Shown here: one piece after another, positions 1 to 8,363 of the stretch | Position numbering within the stretch: the first letter of the stretch is position 1 | Layout: every line of letters begins with the position of its first letter | Source: Aliiglaciecola sp. 3_MG-2023 | GTDB taxonomy: Bacteria > Pseudomonadota > Gammaproteobacteria > Enterobacterales > Alteromonadaceae | DNA: 64,000 nucleotides | Direction: 5' to 3' | Assembly: GCF_030548205.1 (NCBI RefSeq) | Contig: NZ_JAUORV010000016.1 | Location: forward strand, 1-64,000 | Notes under the pieces: model-generated | What the model was told of the DNA's origin: nothing | The model's input: the letters and a program-made list of their open reading frames with translations, nothing else | Databases searched by the model: none | Made by a program: the position numbers and the translations under genes

Positions 1-200
1 AGCTCGCCCATGAAGGAAACCATGGGTGTCTATGTAAGCTCGGCCATGAAGGAAATCATGGGTGTCTATGTAAGCTCGCCCATGAAGGAAATCATGGGTG
101 TCTATGTAAGCTCGGCCATGAAGGAAATCATGGGTGTCTATGTAAGCTTACCCTTAAAGGAAATCATGGGTGTCTTAATAAGGAGGAAATCATGGGTGTC
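1..200 (+). repeat. 36-bp tandem repeat array carrying the ATGGGTGTC core (cluster A1)
   Basis: CATGGGTGTC occurs at 21, 57, 93, 129, 165 and 191. The first five are spaced exactly 36 bp apart, and the last unit is shortened. Each unit contains AAGGAAATCATGGG, that is, a Shine-Dalgarno-like run next to an ATG. Because 36 is a multiple of three and no stop occurs, the array is open from 10 to 207 and could encode a 12-residue repeat peptide (MKEIMGVYVSSA type). That is more likely a by-product of the repeat than a gene. All copies are plus-oriented, so this may be the right half of a larger cluster that begins before the window. Confidence 0.9.
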
Positions 201-1850
201 TATTTAACGAAGAACAATGGCGCGAATGTAGCGCAGGCCAAAACTCGCCCCATAGTCTGGTCTATTGCTGGCTCTGACAGTGGCGGTGGAGCGGGCATAC
301 AGGCGGATAATTTAACCATTCACGACCTAGGAGGACATGCATGTACGGTAGTGAGCGCCATCACTGCGCAAAACTCACAGCAAGTACAAGGGATTACTGC
401 GACTCCCACTGCAATGCTCATAAAGCAATTAGACTGTCTATTAGATGATATGCCCCCCGCAGCCATCAAAATCGGCATGTTAGCCAATGCCGAGCAAATG
501 CTATGCATCAGTGAATGGCTTGCTAATAGCCTAAAACCTTATGAGCAGGCCAATAATCTACAGATTCCAGTGATTTGGGATCCGGTGATGGTATCCACCA
601 GCGGCCAGTCGTTAACTACCAACAATGAACAAAAGGCGCATTCGGCATATCTGGAATTGGCAAAATCCGTAAGCTTGCTAACCCCTAACAATTATGAATT
701 AGCAACACTACTGGAGTTATGCCATATACCAACCCCCACTCATCAAGATCCGCTCACTGATCTTGAAAAGCTTGGCAATCTTCTAAACTGCAACATTCTA
801 CTCACAGGTGGAGACTCCCCATTCAGTCCTGAGCAAAACCAAAGGACTCTCAACCAATCGACTCAAAACAGCTTCGCAACCGATTGGTTAGTGGCCAAAA
901 ACATAGCATTTACCTCACCTCAGCATCAACATCAGCGAATTGGATTTAGCAGTCCCCGTGTAGTCACCCAGCACAATCATGGAACAGGTTGTACCCTATC
1001 TAGCGCCGTAGCCACGGCAATGGCTCTGGGATATCCATTACTGGATGCGATTGTGGTGGCTAAAGCCTATGTTCATCAAGGTTTAACCAATGGGTATCCA
1101 GTAGGAGAAGGCCCTGGGGTCCTAGCCCGCAATGCCTGGCCAGAAGACCTTAGGCATTTTCCCATCATCATTCTGCCCAATTACCCTCGGGTAAACCAAG
1201 CAGATGACCTTAGTTTTGCAAGGGTCAAACAGCCTTTGCAAGTCTATCCGGTGACCAAATCGGTCAGCATACTCGAACAAGTGCTAAAAGCTGGGGCTCG
1301 TACCGTGCAATTGCGCTTGAAAGCCGCAGACAGCACTTATCAGTCTGATCATCAAATTGAACAGGCGATACAAGCAGCGGTCGCACTAGGCAAACAATAT
1401 CAAGCACAGGTATTTATCAACGATCATTGGCAATTAGCCATGAAACATGATGCATTTGGTGTTCATTTAGGCCAAGAAGATCTGTTGCAGGCGGATTTAT
1501 CTCAAATTGCAGAAGCTGGTTTAGCACTGGGAATATCGTCCCATGGATATTTTGAATTGCTGTTGGCGCAACAATTGTCTCCCAGTTATTTGGCCATCGG
1601 CCATATTTTTTCCACCCCAACCAAATCAATGCCCTCGCAACCCCAAGGGCTGGAAAAATTACAAAGGTATTGCGCGCTACTGGCTGATCGCTTGCCCCTA
1701 GTTGCCATTGGCGGCATTGATTACAGCAACCTTGGTGCAGTTAAACAAACACAAGTGGGAGACGTGGCAGTTGTGCGCGCAATCGAAACTGCAATTGATC
1801 CCGCAAAAATTTGGCAGGAACTGCAACAAAAATGGCAGACAAAGGTATGA
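192..1850 (+). CDS. thiDE: Fused HMP/HMP-P kinase and thiamine phosphate synthase (ThiD-ThiE)
   Basis: Bifunctional cytoplasmic enzyme of thiamine synthesis. The ThiD half (about residues 20-310) phosphorylates HMP and HMP-P. The ThiE half (about 345-550) joins HMP-PP to thiazole phosphate to give thiamine phosphate. ThiD shows SIAGSDSGGGAGIQAD near residue 24 and the GTGC anion-hole motif at 264-267. ThiE shows VQLRLK, FINDHWQLA, GVHLGQEDL and the VAIGGI phosphate-binding turn. The start at 192 is supported by AAGGAGG a few bases upstream; both this RBS and the first codons (MGVY) come from the last copy of the flanking tandem repeat. It is the first gene in the window of a thi operon and overlaps thiF by 4 bp. 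thiC, if present, would lie upstream of the window. Confidence 0.95.
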   Translation: MGVYLTKNNGANVAQAKTRPIVWSIAGSDSGGGAGIQADNLTIHDLGGHACTVVSAITAQNSQQVQGITATPTAMLIKQLDCLLDDMPPAAIKIGMLANAEQMLCISEWLANSLKPYEQANNLQIPVIWDPVMVSTSGQSLTTNNEQKAHSAYLELAKSVSLLTPNNYELATLLELCHIPTPTHQDPLTDLEKLGNLLNCNILLTGGDSPFSPEQNQRTLNQSTQNSFATDWLVAKNIAFTSPQHQHQRIGFSSPRVVTQHNHGTGCTLSSAVATAMALGYPLLDAIVVAKAYVHQGLTNGYPVGEGPGVLARNAWPEDLRHFPIIILPNYPRVNQADDLSFARVKQPLQVYPVTKSVSILEQVLKAGARTVQLRLKAADSTYQSDHQIEQAIQAAVALGKQYQAQVFINDHWQLAMKHDAFGVHLGQEDLLQADLSQIAEAGLALGISSHGYFELLLAQQLSPSYLAIGHIFSTPTKSMPSQPQGLEKLQRYCALLADRLPLVAIGGIDYSNLGAVKQTQVGDVAVVRAIETAIDPAKIWQELQQKWQTKV

Positions 1851-2698
1851 CAGAGACATTAAACGACAATCAGTTTATGCAATATTATCGGCAAATATTA
1901 TTGTCTCAAGTTAGTGAATATGGTCAACAAAAATTGCTTAATCAGCATGTTATTGTCGTCGGTGTGGGTGGCTTGGGTTGCCATGTTACCCAACAATTAA
2001 CTGCTGCAGGAATCGGACATATTTATTTGCTTGATGACGATTTGGTTGAATTGTCGAACCTGCCCAGACAAATTCTGTTTGATGTAACTTCCATAGGCAA
2101 ACCCAAAGCGATTTGCGCAGCTGAAAAAGTGATAGCAATGAATAGCGATACTCAAGTACGCTATTTTTGCAAAAAGTTTACTTATTCTTTTGCTGAGGAA
2201 CTATTGCACACCAATGCGGAACTGCAACAAGCCCATCAAAATGGTCAGTTAATCTTGCTCGACTGCACAGACAACATGCCCACACGGCAGTTAATAAATG
2301 CTTGGTGTGCAACTCACTTTATTCCATTGATCAGCGCATCAGTTGCCGCTTTTTCCGGCCAATTGTTGGTAATTGATGGTCAAGTTGCACCTCAAAGTGG
2401 TTGCTACCATTGTCTTTTTGGTAGCAATGCAAATCCCCAAGGGTGTGCCAATCTGGGCGTGCTTGGTCCTACCGTTGCGACCATGGCCAGTATGCAAGCA
2501 CTAACAACGATAAAACACATCTTAAGACTAGACACTGAGCTTAAATACTTACACATTTTTGATGGCTTACAACTCAGTTGGCGACAGTTTGTTCGTCACC
2601 GAGATCCAAAGTGTAAAAGTTGTGGACATTGGCCATCCCAATCAGAAAATCAGCTTTCCTCAGCCCATCAAATCAGTCCAAAGAAGGTAAACTTATGA
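1847..2698 (+). CDS. thiF: ThiS adenylyltransferase ThiF
   Basis: E1-like enzyme that adenylates the C-terminal glycine of ThiS so sulfur can be loaded for thiazole formation. From the ATG at 1847 the protein is 283 residues. The nucleotide-binding GVGGLG is at 39-44, the DLVELSNLPRQ segment holds the conserved arginine (about R74), and two CxxC pairs (C186/C189 and C256/C259) fit the structural zinc site. The start at 1847 overlaps the thiDE stop as ATGA, the usual sign of translational coupling. In-frame ATGs at 1811 and 1832 exist, but they would lie inside thiDE and add residues without family character. The stop overlaps thiS in the same ATGA way. Confidence 0.94.
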   Translation: MTETLNDNQFMQYYRQILLSQVSEYGQQKLLNQHVIVVGVGGLGCHVTQQLTAAGIGHIYLLDDDLVELSNLPRQILFDVTSIGKPKAICAAEKVIAMNSDTQVRYFCKKFTYSFAEELLHTNAELQQAHQNGQLILLDCTDNMPTRQLINAWCATHFIPLISASVAAFSGQLLVIDGQVAPQSGCYHCLFGSNANPQGCANLGVLGPTVATMASMQALTTIKHILRLDTELKYLHIFDGLQLSWRQFVRHRDPKCKSCGHWPSQSENQLSSAHQISPKKVNL

Positions 2699-2910
2699 TC
2701 ACCCTATATGTCAATGATCTTCCCGTACACGTCAATAAAAATAGTAATTTACAACAAGTTTTAGCGCTTAGTATCCAATCCCTCAACTTGCAACTAGACA
2801 ACATTGCAGCAGTACACAATCAACACCTGGTACCCAAAAGTCAGTGGGCAATAAGTGTATGTAATGAAAATGATCAGATTGAAATATTTAGTGCTGTAGC
2901 CGGAGGTTAA
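2695..2910 (+). CDS. thiS: Sulfur carrier protein ThiS
   Basis: Small ubiquitin-like sulfur carrier of 71 residues ending in Ala-Gly-Gly. The terminal glycine is adenylated by ThiF and converted to a thiocarboxylate that donates sulfur to ThiG. The ATG at 2695 overlaps the thiF stop and follows AAGAAGG. A longer in-frame reading from 2620 would only add residues inside thiF, so the short form is preferred. thiG begins two bases after the stop, and its RBS (GGAGG) is formed by the last codons of this gene. Confidence 0.93.
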   Translation: MITLYVNDLPVHVNKNSNLQQVLALSIQSLNLQLDNIAAVHNQHLVPKSQWAISVCNENDQIEIFSAVAGG

Positions 2911-2912
2911 TA

Positions 2913-3683
2913 ATGCTAACCATTGCACAACACCGTTTTTCATCTCGTCTATTTAGTGGCACCGGGAAATTTTCCAGTAGCCAGGTAATGTTAGAAGCCT
3001 TGCAAGCTTCAGGAACTGAGTTGGTCACCCTAGCGATGAAACGCCTGGATTTAAAACGTGGAACCGACAATCTGATAGAACCTTTAACCCAAATGGGTGT
3101 GAAGTTACTGCCCAACACATCTGGGGCGCGTAATGCAGAAGAAGCAATTTTTGCCGCTCAACTAGCTCGAGAAATGTTACACACCCACTGGATAAAATTG
3201 GAAATTCACCCAGATCCTAAGTACTTAATGCCCGATCCAATAGAAACCCTAAAGGCTGCAGAAATCTTAGTTAAAAAAGGTTTTGTAGTGATGCCATATG
3301 TACATGCTGATCCCGTGTTATGTCGGCGCTTAGAAGAGATTGGTTGTGCGGCGGTTATGCCCTTAGCCAGCCCCATTGGTAGTAATCAAGGTTTACTGAC
3401 CAAAACATTTTTACAGATGATTATTGAGCAAGCCCAGGTGCCAGTGGTTATTGATGCGGGGCTAGGTAGCCCATCAGATGCCACAGCCGCAATGGAAATG
3501 GGTGCTGATGCAGTTTTGGTCAACACGGCGATCGCTGCAAGCCAACAACCTGTCAGTATAGCCCAGTGTTTTCGCCAAGCCGTTATCACTGGACGCAAGG
3601 CCTATCATGCAGGATTAGGACAGGTATCTAAACAAGCCAGCCATACAAGTCCATTAACGGGGTTTTTAAATGAGTTTTGTTGA
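2913..3683 (+). CDS. thiG: Thiazole synthase ThiG
   Basis: TIM-barrel enzyme forming the thiazole phosphate ring from deoxyxylulose phosphate, dehydroglycine (from ThiH) and the ThiS thiocarboxylate. At 256 residues it is of normal length. The Schiff-base lysine lies in [16 protein letters not shown] (about K95). The phosphate-binding part contains [12 protein letters not shown], and the [12 protein letters not shown] segment is typical. It overlaps the start of thiH by 14 bp, consistent with the ThiGH partnership. Confidence 0.96.
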   Translation: MLTIAQHRFSSRLFSGTGKFSSSQVMLEALQASGTELVTLAMKRLDLKRGTDNLIEPLTQMGVKLLPNTSGARNAEEAIFAAQLAREMLHTHWIKLEIHPDPKYLMPDPIETLKAAEILVKKGFVVMPYVHADPVLCRRLEEIGCAAVMPLASPIGSNQGLLTKTFLQMIIEQAQVPVVIDAGLGSPSDATAAMEMGADAVLVNTAIAASQQPVSIAQCFRQAVITGRKAYHAGLGQVSKQASHTSPLTGFLNEFC

Positions 3684-4785
3684 TACCTTTAAGCAATTAG
3701 ATTTAATCGAATTACAACTATCGTTAAATAGCACTACCTCTGCGGATGTTGAATCTGCTCTGCGCCACCCCAGCGGGGATCTTGATGCATTAATGGCGTT
3801 GTTGTCCCCTGCCGCCATCCCATACTTAGAACAAATGGCCCAACAAGCCAGACAAATCAGCTTACAACGGTTTGGCCACAATATTCAGTTATTCGCGCCC
3901 ATGTACCTGTCTAACCTGTGTGCCAATGAGTGCGATTACTGCGGTTTTACCCTAAGCAATAAAATCAAACGTAAAGTGCTAAACAACCAAGAAATAGAGC
4001 AGGAAATGCAAATTCTTAAAAGCCGTGGTTTCGATTCTCTTCTCTTGGTAACAGGAGAACACGAACGTAAAGTAGGCCTAGACTATTTTGCTCGGGTTTT
4101 GCCCCAATGCAAACGCCACTTCAGCCATGTATCTATAGAAGTGCAACCTTTAGAAACCGATCAATACAGACAGCTGGTAAGTCTTGGATTAGATGGCGTA
4201 ATGTTGTATCAGGAAACTTATCACCCCGTTACTTACGCTAAGCATCACATCCGCGGTAAAAAGTCGGACTTTTTCAATCGTTTAGACAGTCCAGATAGAT
4301 TAGCTCAGGCAAATGTGGATAAAATTGGTTTAGGAGTATTGCTCGGCTTGGACGACTGGCGAATTGACGCCCTGGTAATGGGACATCATCTGGCCTACTT
4401 AGAGAATCGCTATTGGCGCAGTAAATACAGTATATCATTGCCACGGTTAAGACCTTGCAGTGGCGGTATTGACCCCAAAGTGCCTATTTCTGACACCGGA
4501 CTCGTACAACTAATCTGTGCATTTCGCCTATTCAATGAAGCCGTGGAAATTAGCTTATCCACCCGTGAAACAAGCCAATTTCGAAATAACCTTATTCCAC
4601 TGGGTATTACCCATATGAGTGCCGGCAGCTCCACTGAACCTGGTGGCTATGCTCAGCCAGCGAGCCAGCTAGAGCAGTTTGATATCAGTGACGAGCGTTC
4701 GGTTAAGGAAGTGGATGAGGCCATAAAGAGTAAAGGATACACCCCGGTGTATAAAGATTGGCAGGGAGACTGGATCATGGATTAA
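3670..4785 (+). CDS. thiH: 2-iminoacetate synthase (tyrosine lyase) ThiH
   Basis: Radical SAM enzyme that cleaves tyrosine to dehydroglycine and p-cresol for thiazole synthesis, the route used by facultative and aerobic enterics rather than the ThiO oxidase route. The 371-residue length is normal. The cluster-binding motif [10 protein letters not shown] gives C84, C88 and C91, followed by the BATS-type C-terminal region. It is the last gene of the thiDE-thiF-thiS-thiG-thiH run. I see no clear rho-independent terminator in the roughly 190 bp that follow. Confidence 0.96.
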   Translation: MSFVDTFKQLDLIELQLSLNSTTSADVESALRHPSGDLDALMALLSPAAIPYLEQMAQQARQISLQRFGHNIQLFAPMYLSNLCANECDYCGFTLSNKIKRKVLNNQEIEQEMQILKSRGFDSLLLVTGEHERKVGLDYFARVLPQCKRHFSHVSIEVQPLETDQYRQLVSLGLDGVMLYQETYHPVTYAKHHIRGKKSDFFNRLDSPDRLAQANVDKIGLGVLLGLDDWRIDALVMGHHLAYLENRYWRSKYSISLPRLRPCSGGIDPKVPISDTGLVQLICAFRLFNEAVEISLSTRETSQFRNNLIPLGITHMSAGSSTEPGGYAQPASQLEQFDISDERSVKEVDEAIKSKGYTPVYKDWQGDWIMD

Positions 4786-4974
4786 GTAGATAAACGAAAG
4801 GCTATTTAGTTCAAACAAGACGACTCTCTTAGAGTTGAATAGGTAACGTTAGGGCTAGAATTGCTATTGAAAATATTCTATACAAGTAGTTATGTTACCT
4901 TTAAACAGGTTAAGCTAGAGTCACTTATCTTCTTGAATGGGTAAAAATGACAGCTATATGTTGAGGGATATCTA

Positions 4975-5790
4975 GTGGTAAATGCTGAATTTATATTGCT
5001 ATTGTTAAGCCCAGTATTTCTTATTGCTATAGGGGTAGAGCTGCGCAAACGTAAACAAAGTTACTCGTTCAAGGAATTTAGCCTGAATTTGGGTTTAGCC
5101 TTATCACACCAAGTTGCTGACATTCTTGCAATGCTCGCATTAATGCCGTTGTTTTATTGGTTGCACAAGAATTTCGCCATATTTACCATTGAGTTAAGCC
5201 TTGGCTGGGTAATCTTGGCCTTCATCTTACAAGACTTTTTATATTATTGGTTTCATCGCGCTAGCCACCAGTGTAATTGGTTATGGGCCGCCCATGTAGT
5301 GCACCATAGTTCCACTAATATGAACTTTTCTACCGCAATGCGCCAAAGCCTTTTTTATCCTATTGTTGGCATGTGGATATTTTGGCTTCCATTGGTTATC
5401 TTGGGCTACACGCCCGAATTGGTTTTCGCTGTTGTTGCCCTGAATTTAGCCTTCCAGTTTTTTGTTCACACTGAGCTTGGCCCTGAATTTAAAGCACTAG
5501 GCAAAATTTTTAATACCCCAACCCACCACTGCGTACATCACGCCACTAACCCCCAATATATTGATAAAAACTATGCAGGTGTACTTATTATTTGGGACAA
5601 AATTTTCGACACATTTATTAGTAGTAATGGTGAAGCACCAGTTTATGGTGTGACTGAGCGAGAATATAAGATTTCATTCTTTGATGTACTACTCACACCT
5701 TGGCGGATTCTGATTAGCAATGTCAGGCGGCAAAATAACATTTTTACTGGTGTAAAATTGTTATTTAAAAAACCCAGTAAGGTAAATTAG
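4975..5790 (+). CDS. Fatty acid hydroxylase / sterol desaturase family membrane protein
   Basis: Integral membrane di-iron oxygenase of the fatty acid hydroxylase superfamily, 271 residues with about four membrane segments. The histidine boxes are visible: HRASH at 94-98, HVVHH at 107-111 and HHCVHH at 184-189, which would bind two irons. The substrate (lipid, sterol or carotenoid) cannot be told from sequence. The start is a GTG preceded by TTGAGGGA at good spacing. It stands alone, followed by a strong bidirectional terminator. Confidence 0.88.
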   Translation: MVNAEFILLLLSPVFLIAIGVELRKRKQSYSFKEFSLNLGLALSHQVADILAMLALMPLFYWLHKNFAIFTIELSLGWVILAFILQDFLYYWFHRASHQCNWLWAAHVVHHSSTNMNFSTAMRQSLFYPIVGMWIFWLPLVILGYTPELVFAVVALNLAFQFFVHTELGPEFKALGKIFNTPTHHCVHHATNPQYIDKNYAGVLIIWDKIFDTFISSNGEAPVYGVTEREYKISFFDVLLTPWRILISNVRRQNNIFTGVKLLFKKPSKVN

Positions 5791-5891
5791 CTAATATCTC
5801 AACACACGGAATGTGTGCATTGATGTCGTTTTACTGAGTCCCTCATTATGACAGGGCTATTCAGGCTGGGACACAATGGGTCAGTATCAAC

Positions 5892-5922
5892 AAAAAAAGC
5901 CTCGATGATATCGAGGCTTTTT
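5892..5922. terminator. Bidirectional rho-independent terminator
   Basis: GCCTCGAT at 5899-5906 pairs perfectly with ATCGAGGC at 5910-5917 across a 3-base loop. A run of seven A precedes it and a run of five T follows. It lies between the convergent hydroxylase gene and the PEP-CTERM gene and can serve both. Confidence 0.92.
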
Positions 5923-5942
5923 CAACATTAAAATAAACTTGA

Positions 5943-6530
5943 TTAAGAGTTAGCTCTTTTTCTACTTACTAACGCAAATAAGCCTAAGCTAAGCAGTAAA
6001 ATTGAAGCAGGGGCAGGCACAGCTACCGAACCAGCTTGAGTCTCAATTTGAAATACCGCTTCTGTTCCTGTGAAATCAAAGACGCTGTTACCGTTACCAA
6101 CATCGTAACTAATTGTTATGCTATTTGCCGTAAAAGATAGTATTTCAGTAATGGCAATATCAGTTAAATTGCCAGATACCCAAGACAAGCCAGTAATAGT
6201 TTCACCTGCATCAAACATAATATTGCTAATAGAAGCAGTGAAAACTTCAAAGTCCAAATCGTCTTGCGAGTCGAGTGTAATAATGTTTGTTGATGGATCT
6301 AGGTCGATAAACACCAAGCCACCGTTCCAAAAACTATCATTACTTAATAGATCGGAACTGTCTAATTCATTACCAGCCCCAACGGACGCGTTAAGATTTT
6401 CATAAGTCAATGGACCAGAATCATAACAACAGTATGGAAGATCAGCTTCAGTGCGAAAGTCACCTGAAATGATAGTAGCATTAGCTACGCCAGCGAAAAG
6501 TAAAGCAACGATACATAAAATTCTATTCAT
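5943..6530 (-). CDS. PEP-CTERM-type (VPAP) sorting-domain secreted protein
   Basis: 195-residue exported protein of unknown activity. An N-terminal signal peptide (about 1-18, ending AGVANA) is followed by a beta-rich domain with Asp/Ser/Thr-rich stretches. The end is a tripartite sorting signal: VPAPASILLL, a hydrophobic helix, then basic SRKRANS. This is the exosortase-dependent PEP-CTERM arrangement with a VPAP variant common in Alteromonadales. Such proteins are usually linked to exopolysaccharide surfaces. No exosortase gene is in this window. Confidence 0.85.
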   Translation of the reverse strand: MNRILCIVALLFAGVANATIISGDFRTEADLPYCCYDSGPLTYENLNASVGAGNELDSSDLLSNDSFWNGGLVFIDLDPSTNIITLDSQDDLDFEVFTASISNIMFDAGETITGLSWVSGNLTDIAITEILSFTANSITISYDVGNGNSVFDFTGTEAVFQIETQAGSVAVPAPASILLLSLGLFALVSRKRANS

Positions 6531-6951
6531 TTTTTACACCTCAATGAATGATACTTAGATTTATCATTTTAAAAGCAAATAACATGCCTAAATTACAAGC
6601 AATTGAATTTAATGCGATTTTTTAAATAAGATATTTCTTCTAATCAATAACCGTAAAGTAAACTGACAAAATAATTATTATAAACATATACTTAAGTATA
6701 ATACGCGAGATATTTCCCATGGGCAATAATTATCCTGTTGTACAATTCAATCGTCTAAAATTTGCCCTTTTAGTTAGCGAGTAGGTAATTTCAAAACCAG
6801 GCCTCAAGTTAATAGTATTTCGAATAGCATGGACGTACAATGCCTGTAAATCATTCATGCTGTTTAAGGGATAATAGCCAAGGGTCACAGGGTCACCTCG
6901 ATGGTCGGCGTTTTATCCTGTATTGGCTAAAAAGTCACGACAAGGTATCTC
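6531..6951. other. Gene-free interval, nothing recognised
   Basis: About 420 AT-rich bases between the divergently transcribed PEP-CTERM and DUF1439 genes. It must hold both promoters. I see no RNA gene, repeat of the local families or clear operator. An open frame from 6840 has no coding character. Confidence 0.5.
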
Positions 6952-7506
6952 ATGAAAATATTATTTTTTATTGGCGCACTTTTTTTAACCGGTTGTGCCA
7001 CTACTCAAGGTCTATCGGTTTTTTCGTTTACCAATGCGCAAGTGCAATCTTTACTTCGTCAGCAGTTACCCAACTTAAGTGAACAAGCCAGTGTTATGGG
7101 TGTTCCTGTAGAATTAAGTGTAAACGACCTAAGCGTAAATATTGGCCCTGATAATCGAGATGTTATTGCTCTTGGCGTGGATTCGGGCGCAGAAATTAAT
7201 GCTTTTGCATTTAAATATCCTGTCCGCTTGATGTTGCAAATTGAAGGCAGCCCTTCCTACGATAGTGACAAAAAAGCAGTGTATTTACGCAATCTTAAAC
7301 TTATCGACTCCACAGTAGAAGCTGGGAAATATAAAGGTAATTTGAATGTATTGAATGACCAAGTAATGGCACTTATTAATACATTTTTAGCGACCACTCC
7401 AGTATATAAGTTGGATATGACGGATCCGAGAATTGCACTATTAAGTAAAGTACCTTTGAATATGAAAGTGGTAGAAGGTGCAGTTCAATTAGTGCCAAAC
7501 CTCTAA
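6952..7506 (+). CDS. DUF1439 (YceB-like) outer-membrane-type lipoprotein
   Basis: 184-residue lipoprotein: the signal peptide ends in the lipobox LTGC (Cys about residue 15), followed by a single SMP/TULIP-like alpha/beta domain of the DUF1439 type. Members such as E. coli YceB are periplasmic, membrane-anchored and of unknown role, possibly lipid binding. AAGG precedes the ATG at 6952. It appears monocistronic. Confidence 0.8.
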   Translation: MKILFFIGALFLTGCATTQGLSVFSFTNAQVQSLLRQQLPNLSEQASVMGVPVELSVNDLSVNIGPDNRDVIALGVDSGAEINAFAFKYPVRLMLQIEGSPSYDSDKKAVYLRNLKLIDSTVEAGKYKGNLNVLNDQVMALINTFLATTPVYKLDMTDPRIALLSKVPLNMKVVEGAVQLVPNL

Positions 7507-7663
7507 CACAACAGTTATTGAGCACCAAACTGAGTGCAGTTTAGCAGTACATTGCTGCGCTTATGTTAGGAATTGAAGGTCGTTTATTTATGCCACCCCT
7601 TGCATTTTCCCGTTTCGCCCTTATTAAACTAAGCAATTCATTACAGGTAGTTAGCATCCTTAT

Positions 7664-8224
7664 ATGTGGTCTTGGCGTGCACTAGTATTTAGTTTGTTTA
7701 TTGCAATTTTTATTGCAACAAGTGCTCCTGCCCGCTCTGTCGATATTAATCTAGATGCAAGCTACGCTTCTCTGACTTCCCAAAGTGATACTCATCTCAA
7801 CAACGAATACCATCAAATCACGCCCCTTGACGTAACTCAAGCCTGGTCGCCTGAATATATTCTTATTGAACAAAAAACAACCTTGAAAAAGCGAAAATCT
7901 AGTCACAAAGAGAATGATAAAGGCAGTTTTCAATCTAATCCTGCTTCTGATTTTTTTAAGGTTAATCGCGATATACGTTGGCCTCCCTTTGAGCGTTCAG
8001 CCTACAGTGCATTTAACTCAACAATACAAAACGAACCAATTTTTGTTCTAGCCTACGAATTTTTGCCTGAAATTTTAGGGCGTCAACATTTCTTAGCTCC
8101 CCTTAATCCAAGTGTTGATATCCCTTGGTTTCTGCGCCCTGATGCAGCAGATAATCAAAGTAAATTGAGTGGCTGGAAAGATGGAAACACGCAATATTCC
8201 GGTGCTATTACCTACCTAAGTTAA
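7664..8224 (+). CDS. Hypothetical exported protein
   Basis: 186 residues that I do not recognise. Residues 1-24 form a signal peptide (hydrophobic core then ATSAPARS). The mature part is polar with a lysine-rich stretch near residues 70-85 and a Pro/Trp-rich C-terminal half. It has no cysteines and no membrane helix after the signal. The RBS is weak. It lies upstream of secD in the same direction with a gap of about 140 bp, so it could be cotranscribed. Confidence 0.55.
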   Translation: MWSWRALVFSLFIAIFIATSAPARSVDINLDASYASLTSQSDTHLNNEYHQITPLDVTQAWSPEYILIEQKTTLKKRKSSHKENDKGSFQSNPASDFFKVNRDIRWPPFERSAYSAFNSTIQNEPIFVLAYEFLPEILGRQHFLAPLNPSVDIPWFLRPDAADNQSKLSGWKDGNTQYSGAITYLS

Positions 8225-8363
8225 CACGTTCTGGCACTTCACTAAGTGCACTTTTTTATGGGTATTTATATACCTTCATTTATTTCGCGTGTGAGTAAAT
8301 CACCCGCGCATCCCGTTAGCCATTGCTTTGGGCAATGGGTATTCGATAAAAAAGAGAAAGAAC

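Noticed and set aside
1-191. TPP riboswitch before the thi operon
   Set aside because: No thi-box sequence is visible; the space is filled by the repeat array. A riboswitch may lie upstream of the window.
1-207. Possible CRISPR array or small repeat-protein gene
   Set aside because: Units are contiguous with no unique spacers, and the open frame follows from a 36-bp period that is a multiple of three.
6840-7082. 80-residue plus-strand frame
   Set aside because: Overlaps the start of the DUF1439 lipoprotein in another frame and has no coding character.
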